In this document: one piece after another, positions 34,841 through 46,853 of the stretch | Numbering within the stretch: position 1 is the stretch's first letter | Layout of the letters: every line of letters starts with the position of its first letter | Origin: Gonocerus acuteangulatus | Lineage: Eukaryota > Arthropoda > Insecta > Hemiptera > Coreidae | DNA length: 64,000 nucleotides | Direction: 5' to 3' | Assembly: GCA_946811695.1 (NCBI GenBank) | Contig: OX328125.1 | Location: 46,846,345 to 46,910,344 of the forward strand | Notes under the pieces: generated by a model | Told to the model about the DNA's origin: nothing | Seen by the model: only the letters and a program-made list of their open reading frames with translations | Databases searched by the model: none | Position numbers and translations under genes: made by a program

Positions 34841-37101
34841 CTTCAGGCAGAGACACTCAACGTTGGACCACATAGTACGATTGGAGTCGTCTATTATAGA
34901 TGCCTTCTTCGTCAAAAAATCCACACTAGCTGTATCTTTCGATGTAAATAAAGCATTTGACACGGTCTGGCAGGGGAGGATTGTTTCTAGGCTAACTGAA
35001 TGGGGTGTTGGGGAAAAACCTATTAATTTTATAATAGGTTTTCTCTCCAACAGATCATTCAGAGTTAGAAATGGTAACTGCTTTTCAGATGTCTTTAAAC
35101 AAGAAATTGGAGTACCTATGGACACTATTCGGGATTTCATACCTCCAAACGTTCAGTACTGTCTATATGTCGATGACTTACTAATATTCTATTCGTCAGA
35201 GAACATACAAGAAGCACAAAACAAAATACAAGAAACAATAAACTCATTGGAACGTTGGACAGAAATTACAGGACTGAAATTCTCCCCACATAAAACTAAA
35301 TCAATACTTTTTACTAAGAAAATACGAAACGGAAACTATCAATTACTTCTTGATAACACACCAGTTTCACAAACCACCGTTATTAAATTTCTAGGACTCT
35401 ACTTCGACAGACGACTCACTTGGGTGCCCCTTCTAAAGGATCTTGTTAAAAGATGTAAAAAATCATTGCATCTTTTGAGAATTTTAAGTAGTACAAAATG
35501 GGGCGCTGACAGGAAAGTAATGCTTACTGTCTATCGGAGTTTCACCAGGTCACTACTGGACTATGGATGTGTAGCATACTCGTCTGCCAAGCCCAGTACA
35601 CTGAACATACTCAATCCCATACATAATACAGGACTTCGGTTGGCGCTAGGTGCGTTCAGGTCAAGTCCTGTAAATAGCTTGTATGCTGAAGCAAATGAAG
35701 CTCCATTGTCTATCAGGAGAGCAATATTATCAGCAGAATACTTTCATAAAGTCCAAGGCTTGTCATGTGTTAGTAATCTCGGAGAAGCAACTAATACAGA
35801 ATTGTACGAACAGAGAAGAAAACATGCTCGGCCCTTTTTCGTAAGATTCACTGAAATAAAAGAGTTGTTCGCATGTTTACACTTGGACAGTAAACCTGAC
35901 ACACTGATATCAATACCACCTTGGACTATACAAAACTTTGACATTAACTTATCATTCACAACTCACAAAAAGACAGATCCATCAGCGACTCTCTTCTACA
36001 GTAATTAATTTAAACAAATTCTAACAAAACACGAAGATTCCCTCAAAATATTCACAGATGGATCTAAAACAGAAAATGGCGTAGGAGCTGCAGTGGTTAT
36101 TGAAGGCAACTCATTTTCTCAAAAACTGCCTCCGACCTGTAGCATATATGAAGCTGAATTGCATGCCATACTCCTTGCTATAAAGAATATTCCATCGACA
36201 CAGCATTCACACTTAATCCTTTTCACAGACTCTCTGAGTTCACTCCAGTCACTACAAAACATGTACACGTTACACCCTACGTGCACAGAAATCAAAGAAC
36301 ACATTCATTACTTACACTCACTAGGAAAACATATACCATTATGGTGGCTGCCAGGACATGAAAACCTTGGACTGAGTACGACCGCTGACTTACAAGCCAA
36401 ACTTGCTACAACGAAAGACACTTACCCACATTATAAACTCTACTTCAAAGATTTAACGAGAATACATCGAAATACAATACGACAAAAATGGCAGCTAGAC
36501 TGAAGTAATATTAAAGACAACAAACTAAGACAAATCAAACATATACTTACTGACTGGCCAAGCGCGTACAGAAATTCCCGGAGAGAGGAAATAGTTCTTG
36601 CAAGACTGCGAATAGGCCACACACGCATTACACACGAATACTTGATGACAAATACTGAAAGACCAAAATGTCAAATCTGCAATACAGAACTAACAGTCAA
36701 ACATATACTAACGGACTGCCAGCTTACAGCGAACTTAGACATACCTCGGGACATTACTGACCTACTTACTGACAGCAGCCACTATATCGACAATATTATC
36801 ACATACTTGAAAAATATTAACATATATAACAAAATATGAAAACATCCGCAACTTTTTTATTTCAAAATCCAATGAATATTACTTAGTTTCTCAATGTTTA
36901 TTTTTGTGTTTTCTTTTTATTTATTTATTTTTTTTATTATTATTTTTTCTGTAATTTAATTTTTCTGTTTAGTTATTTGTTTTTTCCATATTTTACTTTG
37001 GATTCTATATTAGTGTCGTAGTATATCATCACTATGAGCAACTATTACCAGCAATCGATGCCATTCATAGACAATGTGGAGCATCGAAAAAAATAAATAA
37101 A
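34841..37101 (+). mobile_element. 5'-truncated LINE with 13-bp TSD
   Basis: The target duplication TAACAGTAAAATG lies at 34828-34840 and 37102-37114, with a third copy at 34777-34789. The element contains a pol region (34842-36839), a 3' UTR, and ends in A-rich AAAAAAATAAATAAA. The surrounding sequence (34640-34840 and 37102-37440) reads as one RepA copy once the LINE is removed. This is the youngest-looking LINE in the window. Confidence 0.9.
34842..36839 (+). pseudogene. LINE pol: reverse transcriptase, RNase H and zinc-knuckle tail
   Basis: One reading frame of 666 codons is broken by in-frame stops at 36006-36008 and 36501-36503. In order it shows the start of the reverse transcriptase palm (RQRHSTLDHIV, then SFDVNKAFDTVW), catalytic YCLYVDDLL (near residue 105), KFLGLYFD, SSTKWGADR, then RNase H with IFTDGSK, YEAELHAI, LFTDSLSS and WWLPGHE, and finally a CxxC...H...C motif (CQICNTELTVKHILTDC). 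About 13 residues containing the usual QG..LSP..F motif are missing after EIGVP, so the polymerase is dead regardless of the stops. The 5' part of pol and all of ORF1 are absent. Architecture fits the I/R1-like group. Confidence 0.9.
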
Positions 37102-37440
37102 TAACAGTAAAATGAGTAGTTTAGCGTTTTTAATTGCATTTAACACTAAAATGGATATGTTAGTAAAGCAAGTTAAGTCAATTAGAAACAAATTCGTAGT
37201 AGAGTCTTCGTAGAGAGAAACTTGGGACGGCGGAAAGAGTAAGTTTCGCTTTGAATAGTTTCTTGTGCCTTGCCGACAATCTTGCTTTTCTTTGGAATAT
37301 GTGTTTACATTAAGAATGATCTAAACAAAGTAATAACTGTTTCTAGGGACACTAGGGATATGAATGGAACTGTTCTAAATGACACTAGGGATATGAATGG
37401 AACCGCGTTAAGATGATGCAGTTCCTGCGAGTCGGACTTT
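37102..37440 (-). repeat. RepA end segment, distal to the LINE
   Basis: It continues the RepA copy interrupted at 34840 and ends in GCGTTAAGATGATGCAGTTC followed by GCGAGTCGGAC and T5. A 33-bp piece (GACACTAGGGATATGAATGG onward) is tandemly duplicated at 37350-37400. Confidence 0.7.
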
Positions 37441-39078
37441 TTATTTTTTATTTTTGGAATCTTCCCAAAATTTGAATATAGCGGTTTTTCAATGTGCTAA
37501 AAACAAACCTGACACCTGTGTTGAAATTATATATGTTTTACATACTCCACTCAATAGTAGTCAACCTTTAGAAAGTTGTTCATTAAAAAAGTTTTTGATT
37601 TCAAAGCGGATGTCAGATGTGTATTTAGCACATTTAAAATCCCCTATATTCAAATTTTGGGAAAATTCCAAAAATAAATGTTTACAATTTTTAATACGTA
37701 CACTTCGTCGTTTCTTCTTTTTCAGCGAAATTTCACCAGGGTAAGTATGGATCGGGTTTCATCGCTACAAAGCGGGAGAAATACGCTAAAAATGAAGGAG
37801 CCTTTGGAATAAGAATGGAATATTAGACTAGGTTTATTCATTTTAATAAAACTCCATCCTCCCTCACTAGATTAATTCTTTATTGCAAAATCTGAGACAA
37901 TCTTATTACTGTCACGTTCACTCGCTACCTTAAAGACTTAATTTCCCTTCATAACTGTAAGAGAAAGCAAGGAGAAGTCACCAGAGAAGAAGGAGACATG
38001 GGACTGCATGAGCCAGCTAGTCATGAGGAATTTCTGATAAAAGCAGACAGAAGTTAACTTCCAGGAGTTCTTATCTGAAGCACCTTGGCTCTCACGTCGG
38101 AGCTGAGTTGGTATCTCATAATGTTCCGGCAGATGGATCTAAACAGTTTCGGAACAGTAGAGTCAGTTGAGTAATGACGATACAGTTTATTTTTTTTAAA
38201 AAAAAAACTTATTCAGCTTTTAACAACTTTGTGACTTCAGGTGTTACGCGAGATTTGCTTTCTTGTAGACTTAACTTTATGGATGTTGAACAAAAAAGCA
38301 AGACAAATATTTATAGTTATAAACACAAAATATCAGCTTAATTTTCTTTATCTATGCTCGTCAGATAATGTACATTACTACGGTAGAATGGATGATAATT
38401 TACCATTAAAAAATTTACTTCCCCCCCCCCCAAAAAAAAAAGTCAATAAAGTCAAATAAATGAATTTATAAAGGTGGGTCACTGCATATATTCAAAGACT
38501 TATTCACTAAAACGCAAGGGCGAAATAACACTAGTTCACCGGACAGAAAAACTATATCTTGTATTATCCAGATATTGAGGAATTCCCGCTTATGACATGG
38601 ACCTCATGACACAATCAGGTAGTGCTATCGAGAAATTTCGACGATTCATAAACCACAGTTACAAACAGTAGGGCACTAAAAGAAACATATGTTTGAATAT
38701 GGGCATTCTACATGAATGTTCGGATTGTTCTGTAATTTGGTTGGAAAATATTTGTTATTGAACGGAACTTTAAGAATATTAACTAGCGTTATCCACACTC
38801 TGGAAGAATATTCCGCCAGAAACAGGAAAAACTAAATTTTTCGTTTAGGGCACAAAAAAAGTCACATTTGCCTGAACGTTTTTTCGCATGTTCCACACAA
38901 ACTAAAATACATACATTCGTTAACAAAATTAAAAATGATTATATTAATACATATGAACAGTTAAATATGGGAACTTTTTATTTTCTAAAAATCTAAAAGA
39001 CGGTTGTAAAATCTTTGAAAGTATAATACGTGAGATAGTCTATATTAAAGCGTGCAAGTTCTCGCTTAATTTTTTATA
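37441..39078. other. Unrecognised DNA with small repeat pieces
   Basis: 37590-37680 resembles the RepC interior. 38570-38670 is a short RepA end segment ('attcccgcttatgacatgga'). C10 and A10 runs lie at 38419-38440. No gene is supported. Confidence 0.4.
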
Positions 39079-39090
39079 GTATCACCTTTG

Positions 39091-39277
39091 GCCAACGGCC
39101 ATAGCCACGTTGAATGCACCGGTTCCCATTGATCACCGTGGTCAGTTCCTGAATGGGTGACCGACCACGTGATGTTGGCATTATAAAAGGTCGCATCCAC
39201 TAGATAGCCCGGCGTTAAGAGCCAAATTGCTGATAAGCCGTTAAACAAACACACAAAAAAAGATTAAAAAAAGAAAA
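39091..39277 (+). mobile_element. 5S rRNA-derived SINE, copy 2, internally deleted
   Basis: The head (39091-39182) matches the copy at 31608 but lacks the 20 nt that contain the 5S A box (AAGTTAAGCAAGGTCGGGC region). The tail is diverged (GGCGTTAAGAGCCAAATTGC). Imperfect 12-bp direct repeats GTATCACCTTTG and GTATAACCTGTG (39079-39090, 39278-39289) flank it. The deletion should abolish internal-promoter function, if it was not acquired after insertion. Confidence 0.85.
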
Positions 39278-39425
39278 GTATAACCTGTGTCGATGAAAAC
39301 GGTTCTTGGAGTTTCAGAAGGTTTCTCTCCGTTCCCTTCTAAGCCTTCCAAATCACACCAGGTGTAAGCATCACATGAAAACTAGCTATGATGACGCAGT
39401 TTCTGGACTTGGGAATCGTTTCCAT

Positions 39426-39637
39426 CATAAGGACATATCGACTTACAAAGCGAAATGTCTTGACAAAGGGATTGCTAAATGATATTTTGGTAGATATAAT
39501 CCAGTGATATTTACTCCCAGCTCTTTTAGTACATAAGGACATATCGACTTATAAAGCGAAATGTCTTGACAAAGTGATTGCTAAATGATATCTTGGTAGA
39601 TATAATCCAGTGATATTTACTCCCAGCTCTTTTAGCA
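39426..39637. repeat. 106-bp tandem duplication
   Basis: 39426-39531 and 39532-39637 are nearly identical, both beginning CATAAGGACATATCGACTTA. The few differences suggest a fairly recent event. Confidence 0.95.
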
Positions 39638-40616
39638 CATTCCGAAGGATTGTTGCTCTTGTAGCTGAACTCAGGAATGAATGATTGACTTTAAGGTTAT
39701 ATTTGTTTACGATTCCTGACCCAAAGTTTCAAGATACCCATTGGTCCCCATATTCTGGTGACCTACGGGTATTTCCGAAGTGTAAAAGGTCAACTGGCAT
39801 TACAGGTAGGGAGTTATTTTGAAGCTACTTAAACGTTCACGTCATTAAACACAGGGAACTATTAATTCTATCAAAGTGTAAGCTGATTCTCTGGAAAACA
39901 AAGTTTCATTACATGTTCATTTAGGCATAAGCTGTAATTCTCTTGGCTACCACCAAGGATTAAAACAAATATCCATTCTATGACTGTGCCATTTTACTTT
40001 CCTAATTTTTAAAAATATATTAATTAATAATATATTTTCATTATTTTTTAAGTTCAGTATTTTCACGTTACAAGGCTCTTTTGAAATTACCTATACACTG
40101 TTAATAGAATTAATTGTAAATAAACTGATTAATCACTAATTATAATAAAAAGCAGCAGGAAAGTACAAGGCGATTATTCAATACAGGAGTAAAATATACT
40201 ATTTGATTCAAGAACAATATTCCTCCTAAATTTAATAATAATATTTTTTGATATAATTTAATCCTAGTAAAACCTAGTAATTCATTATTCAGTATGGTTA
40301 CATGTATAAGTAGTACTTTTATTATGTGTAGATCATTATTGTAGTTTATTACATTAAGATAATTAACATGTGAAATACAACATCAATATTTATGTAGAAA
40401 GGAAATCAATAAAAAAATTACAAGTTAAACATATGTATTAGTCCACGAGTTTTACACACTGTGGTCGCATTTTTAGTACTACTATATGTTTTAAGAACAA
40501 GGATATTAAAAGGAGACAGAGAAAAAAGGTTTTTTAGTAATGTTGTAATTATAGTTTTGTTAATGATTATAAAAAGTGGTTTTAATAACATTACATTTAA
40601 AATGAAATTTATAAAA
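39638..40616. other. Unrecognised AT-rich DNA
   Basis: No gene or element boundary was recognised. Confidence 0.4.
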
Positions 40617-41328
<712 letters not shown>

Positions 41329-41459
41329 TTCTTCTACTTTTGTGTAACTTTTTTTTAAGTTTGTTATTATAGGCCCGTGCTTTTACTTTGTTACGTTTAT
41401 TCTTCCAATGTTTTTGCTTAAATATTTTATTTTCTTCTACAAAAAATTCCATTCTAATA

Positions 41460-41548
41460 TTTTTTTTTTTTATTTAAATTTTAACGTCCATTTATTATTA
41501 ACTACGAATTTTAGGACGGGTTATCTATAGGTTACCACCCTTTTCTAG
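41460..41548 (-). mobile_element. 89-bp SINE-tail insertion
   Basis: A perfect 11-bp duplication CCATTCTAATA (41449-41459 and 41549-41559) flanks 89 bp. On the minus strand the insert reads AAAAGGGTGGTAACCTATAG, then ATAACCCG, a short stretch and an A-rich end, matching the body of the 5S-SINE after its 5S head (AAAAGGGCGGCAACCTATAG at 31722). It is therefore a 5'-truncated relative. Confidence 0.85.
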
Positions 41549-41559
41549 CCATTCTAATA

Positions 41560-42489
41560 AAATAAAATAAACCTATAGAGCTATCAATATGCTGTCACCC
41601 TTTTACAACAGCACGTGGTTTTAACTGGTTTTCACCCATTCAAATTTAGCACACGCCCAACGTTTTGTTAAACCATGAAAATTTGTTTATTCATCGTGGT
41701 ATAGCTATTGGCCTTTTCCTATCTAATTAATAGAATGAAGGTTTTGGATTCAACACGATACTAATTTTATTGCTGTAAACCTTAACTTTTTCGCAAATTT
41801 AAATATCTACTAATAATTATAATCTATAATAAAAATTTATTTTTTTTATTCTTGATTATAATACATATATTTACTAAAGCATTCACACTCCTAGCAGGCT
41901 TGTAATCATTGAATGCACGCCATTTATTAAATGATATGGGGGCATTAAGTATTTATACAGCTGGATCAAAAACAAACTCCTGCAATTTTATGCAACTTTC
42001 AAGTAAACTCAGTTGAACTGACAAATACATCACATTTTCTCAGATTTCTTAAGTTCTTTCGGATAGACATTTCAGAGCGCGCATAAATTTCAACGAAAAA
42101 GAAATTATACTAAATAACAACAACATTGATCCGACATTATTGAAATAACGCAGACATGAATACATGAATTAAATTAATTTAGTAAGGAACAAGACATTGA
42201 ACAAATTATCACGCCTCACGCTAAATAAATGGCAGTCAAAATAATACGGAACTTCAGCTGATGAAGCTCACTAAAAGTAGAACTGTCACGAACGTAAACC
42301 AATTTGACAAAATCTAAAAGAGAAAAATTAGGAACATAAATATGCTTTAGGGCCACCGTACAAACCTATGTAAAGTACTGTATAACATAATCTTCTTTCT
42401 TGTACATGCATACGCGAACGCCAGCGGACACTTTTTTGTAACTTTTTTTTTCAGTTTACTCATCGCTCAAGCATATTTATGCTAAAAGT
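41560..42489. other. Unrecognised AT-rich DNA
   Basis: No gene or element boundary was recognised. Confidence 0.4.
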
Positions 42490-42860
42490 ACGACTCGCCG
42501 GAACTGCGTCATCTCAGTGCGTTACCATTACTCCTAGTGTCATTTGGAATGTCTGGTAGAGGTATAGTTGATAATTTATAAACAAGTTAAACACCTCATC
42601 CAATTAAATCTTTAAAAAAAAGTAAGATTTTAAGAGATTTTATTCACACAAAACTTACAGTGCAGTATATTACTTACTTGGCATCTCACAGTTCTGCTCG
42701 GAAACCTCTAACGCAAACAATAAAATGTTTCTACGCGTATTATTACGCCTGCCTCCGTACAGGATATATGGGACGAGGGGACTTTATAACAAGAAGTGCT
42801 CCCGAAGTGGTGTGGTGAAGAAAAGGCACGAGACATATAGGGCATAAATTGTAAATGAAC
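42490..42860 (+). repeat. RepA partial copy
   Basis: It begins CGACTCGCCGGAACTGCGTC and 'ctagtgtcatttggaa', diverged from the family. The right limit is approximate. Confidence 0.5.
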
Positions 42861-42944
42861 TAGCGCACTAAGCTGTAATAAAAAATAATTTCATAAAATT
42901 TTGGATGGAGGGGGATAAATGCCTATTAGGAAGGAATGTGAGAA

Positions 42945-43030
42945 AAGTGAGATGTGTGTCTGTGTACTGATTGACACATTTGACAGGCCTAGGTATATCG
43001 CGAGGAGTTAGGCTTATATATGCCTAAATG
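42945..43030 (-). pseudogene. LINE RNase H fragment, distal half of an interrupted copy
   Basis: It aligns with the RNase H coding DNA at 4265-4350 ('gacacatttgacaggcctaggtatatcgcgaggagt'). The matching proximal half lies at 44281-44345, so a second LINE has inserted within it. Confidence 0.65.
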
Positions 43031-44290
43031 TTTTTTTTGTTTTTTTTTTAAGAATGAGCCTCCATGCGCATCTAAGGCGATTCGCTCCAAACAATTATTT
43101 AGTAAACATATCAGTTACAATATTACGTAAATAAATCTATATTCAAGTAGTATTATTCATTTACATCTGATTGATCAATTAGTTATACATCGGATTACAC
43201 AATTGAACAATGTTACATATTCGTTCATTACATATTACATATTAGTTCTTTACAGTGTACCAAGTAATGCGATACCTTCCTTATGTTATTTTGTGCAAGG
43301 CGGACGGTCAAATAATAAAAACTTCACCACACCGTTTCACCAACTTTATTACCTCCCTACAATGTTTCACACATTTTTTTGGTGCCTCTTCAGGGGAAAA
43401 AGTTACATATAACAAACTTAAAGCCTCAATCTGAGGAGGATAACCTTCCACCAGTAAGGCCACGTCTAGACTAGACGAAGATTAAGAAAAGGGTCATTTG
43501 AATAATAATTACTTACTTGTGTTATTTATTATATGTACTTGTTTGAGGTGTTTTTGAAAGTATTAAATTTTTCCATACATATTAATGGTTTTGAGATGTG
43601 TAAGGATTGTTGCTATATGTGGACTGCTGTCAGTAAGTAATTCAGACATGTCATGTTTGATTTTGACGTTGTCGGCATTCTGTTAGTATGTGTTTTACGG
43701 TTAGTTCACTGTTAAATATGTTGCATGTAGCTTTTCTTTTCTAGCCATTAAGTACTCGTGTGTGTCCAATTCTGAGTCTAGTTAGTACTACTTCTTCTGT
43801 TCTATTTTGTTTGCTCCGTTTGATTTGTCGCAATTTGTTATTGGTAGACAAGTTTGTCTGGTGGTTGTATTGTGAACTCTTCAGTAGCTTCGTCTGCAGT
43901 CGTTCTATGTCCCAGGTCTTCATGTCCTGGCAACCAATATATTGTTGTATGTGAGCCTGAAAGTTGTGCTTTGGAGATGTGTTGTTTGATTTTAATTGCT
44001 TTGGGATGTTCAGTGTATAAGTTCTGTAATATGTGTTGTGAACTAAGGGAATCTGTACAGATGATAAGATTTGACTCTTGTGATGAAGGAGTATTACTGA
44101 GGGCAAGAAATATTGCATGGAGTTCAGCTTCTAGTATGTTGTACAGCGCTGGAAGTTTTTGCTTGTAGATAGTGCCATTTACAATAGCTGCCGATCCAAT
44201 GCCATTTTTTGTTTTTGAACCATCGGTGTATTCATGGATGTAGTTAGTTTGTCGAGTTAAGAAGTCCAAGAAGTCTGTGCCATTATTTGT
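43031..44290 (-). mobile_element. LINE insertion, RNase H part, minus strand
   Basis: The T-rich start (43031-43050) is the poly(A) end. The 3' UTR runs to about 43560. Coding remnants include CNIFNSELTVKHILTEC (a damaged zinc-knuckle tail) and, at 43838-44269, RNase H with EYTDGSKT, EAELHAIFLA, CTDSLSS and YWLPGHE. A frameshift near 43900 and a stop at about 43740 break the frame. The reverse transcriptase part is absent, so the insertion is strongly 5' truncated. It resembles the LINE at 34841 more than the one at 3286. Confidence 0.8.
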
Positions 44291-44345
44291 TTTAAATCAA
44301 TCAGTAAAAATACTTATTACTCCCACATCAATATTACACCTGGTA
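44281..44345 (-). pseudogene. LINE RNase H fragment, proximal half of an interrupted copy
   Basis: The minus strand reads GTGGGAGTAATAAGTATTTT followed by a TGATTGATTTAAAACAAAT stretch, matching the start of RNase H at 4460-4400 (GVGAY SIYTDGSKT region) with a stop replacing the glycine codon. Together with 42945-43030 it forms the interrupted host LINE. Confidence 0.6.
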
Positions 44346-45145
44346 GTAATGGAGGCTCAACCCTTTTAGCTCTTTTGCTATCATCATAAACAAGACTACG
44401 TCTAGGACGTCGAAGACACGCTAAGAATATATATACTAATGAGTGCTTGTCTGTCATCACCTGTAGCACACAGAACAATATTAATTGTTATTTTAAATTA
44501 TATTATACGCCATCAAAGAGAGTACCAATTACTAAATGAAGTTCCTTCCCCAAATGGAGACGCTTACAACGTTTTGCACTTTCCCCTAATGTAGATAATT
44601 GGGCAATGTCGCCAAAAGATTTATTATCAAGATAAACTAGAATATATTAACGCAAGAGGTGAGAGCAAATATTTCTGTTATGCAACGGAATTATGGTGTT
44701 ATTACCTTAATAGGTTCCATTAAGGAAATGATAGAAATTACATCTGAAAGGGCTTTATCGCATTAAGTGCTTCGTTGTTCGCAAGTCCCGAAACTGTTTC
44801 CCGTTAATGGATGTCTGAACGTAAAGGCTCCAAGTACAGAACGGTTTAGATTATATTTTGAAAAAACTTAAAACTTATGCTGTGACTCTGAATTTGGAAA
44901 ACCTATAACCTATAAAACCTTATCTATCGATCTCATGGCATATTGATGAGAATCGTTATAAAATAAATAGGCATTATTTCTAACTATAAAAAAAGTTGGG
45001 TTCAATTCCCTGTAGGTTTGCTGTTGTTTTTTTTGTTTTTGTTTTTTTCAAAAGCGCTATCCTATCTAAAAATGGGTCGTAGCCTGTTTATAACACGTCC
45101 CAAAAATATCCATTATGTTAGTTAGCTTTAAAATTGAAATAAATA
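44346..45145. other. Unrecognised AT-rich DNA
   Basis: No gene or element boundary was recognised. Confidence 0.4.
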
Positions 45146-45156
45146 AGACTTCGAAT

Positions 45157-45185
45157 GGCGCTAATGGCCTAGATGTCGATGCGCC

Positions 45186-45265
<80 letters not shown>
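45157..45265 (+). mobile_element. Tail-only SINE insertion with a 78-nt poly(A)
   Basis: The insert is just GGCGCTAATGGCCTAGATGT plus CGATGCGCCGT and 78 uninterrupted A (45188-45265), flanked by an 11-bp duplication AGACTT[C/G]GAAT (45146-45156 and 45266-45276). It is the 3' end of the SINE family at 26597 and 31608. The intact long A tail suggests a recent event. Confidence 0.9.
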
Positions 45266-45268
<3 letters not shown>

Positions 45269-45493
45269 CTTGGAATTTGCGTCTTGATTACTGCGTAAGA
45301 GAGCTGTATGCAGTTGAGATGCCAGATAATATAAATATTTTCAAATATACTGAGCAAAAAAAAATAAAAAAACTGACATCTAATTACTGTCTGTTCTGTC
45401 CAGACACTCCAGTAAATCTGTGCGTTTTTTTTTTTTTAATTCATTTTAAGAACTGGATGTGTTAGGTTATCTGAAATGTACAAATGATTAATA

Positions 45494-46112
45494 ACACAGC
45501 CACTCACACACAAAATAAAAGTCCGGACCCACAAAACGGACCATGTTTACTACTACATGTAGTTCGAAAATGGAAGCTAAATTAATTTATTTTAGGTCGT
45601 TTATTTAATTTACTTCAATTGATACATTGCTTGAATAAAATAAAGGGAGGCTTTTCAAGGGATGTATTTGGGGATTAAAAGGATTTCATCAGTTCAAGAA
45701 TTACCTCCGAAGTCTTATGTCAATTTTTGTGTAAAATTTCAAAGATTATAAGCATTAGAAAACATTTTAAATACGAAAATATAAGCAAAAACATGAATTT
45801 TTTAGAAAAGTCATATATTTAAAGGACTCTAACTTCGCTCCAAATTGACCAATCAAGTTCGTTGAGCTCTCAACAAATTGCCATTTTTGAGCGCTAAAAG
45901 GCAGTACCTAGGAAATCGTCGTTTATTTTGGTTAACATCTTGAATGAAAATGTTATAGTGCAAAATATCCTAAATTATGAGTTTTATGGGGTGGGGCTTA
46001 AACAAGCAAGGGATTTTCTGACCCTGGATTCGGATTCAGCGACCGCAAATACATACAGTGTACATGGTCTGGCCAGTGGGTCCGGACTTTTTGTGTGGCT
46101 ATGTAATGGTTA
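45494..46112. mobile_element. Element with inverted ends, about 620 bp
   Basis: Left CACAGCCACTCACACAC..AAAAGTCCGGACCCAC..GACCATG is mirrored by the complement of the right end (CATAGCCACACAAAAAGTCC, GGACCCACTGGCCAGACCATG). The similarity spans about 50 bp. The middle is AT-rich and non-coding. The target duplication is unclear, so it is classed only as a terminal-inverted-repeat element. Confidence 0.65.
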
Positions 46113-46368
46113 AAAATAAAAATAAAATACTTTTTTATTGCTTAGCTCTTAATTTTCCCACGATTTCGATGCGGATGGCTTCTTAAAATAGAGTGTTACC
46201 CCTTCTTGTAAATCGAAGGGTCCTAACCCTGTCAGGAATTGAAGACCCAGCCTCGAGAAAAGTCTACCTTTTTCCACTTTCCTGAAAACGGTTATAGATA
46301 TGGCATTTAAAATGGTTTAATTCAATTATTTACGTTATATAATCCATAAAAAAATACCTTGAAGTCTC

Positions 46369-46853
46369 TATATGTATAGCAGTAAATGCTATATGTATAG
46401 CAGTAAATGCTATATGTATAGCAGTAAATGCTATATGTATAGCAGTAAATGCTATATGTATAGCAGTAAATGCTATATGTATAGCAGTAAATGCTATATG
46501 TATAGCAGTAAATGCTATATGTATAGCAGTAAATGCTATACGTATAGCAGTAAATGCTATATGTACAGCAGTAAATGCTATACATATAGCAGTAAATGCT
46601 ATATGTATAGCAGTAAATGCTATATGTACAGCAGTAAATGCTATATGTATAGCAGTAAATGCTATATGTATAGCAGTAAATGCTATATGTATAGCAGTAA
46701 ATGCTATATGTACAGCAGTAAATGCTATATGTATAGCAGTAAATGCTATATGTATAGCATTTACTGCTATATGTATAGCAGTAAATGCTATATGTATAGC
46801 AGTAAATGCTATATGTATAGCTGTAAATGCTATATGTATAGCAGTAAATGCTA
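46369..46853. repeat. 21-bp hairpin minisatellite, 23 units
   Basis: Each unit contains TATAGCA-GTAAA-TGCTATA, a 7-bp stem with a 5-nt loop, separated by TG. One unit (46753-46771) has the loop as TTTAC, the exact reverse complement, with the stems unchanged. The long open frames on both strands result from a period divisible by three and are not genes. Confidence 0.97.

Noticed and set aside
46369..46853. CRISPR-like array
   Set aside because: The units are contiguous without unique spacers, in a eukaryotic TE-rich context.
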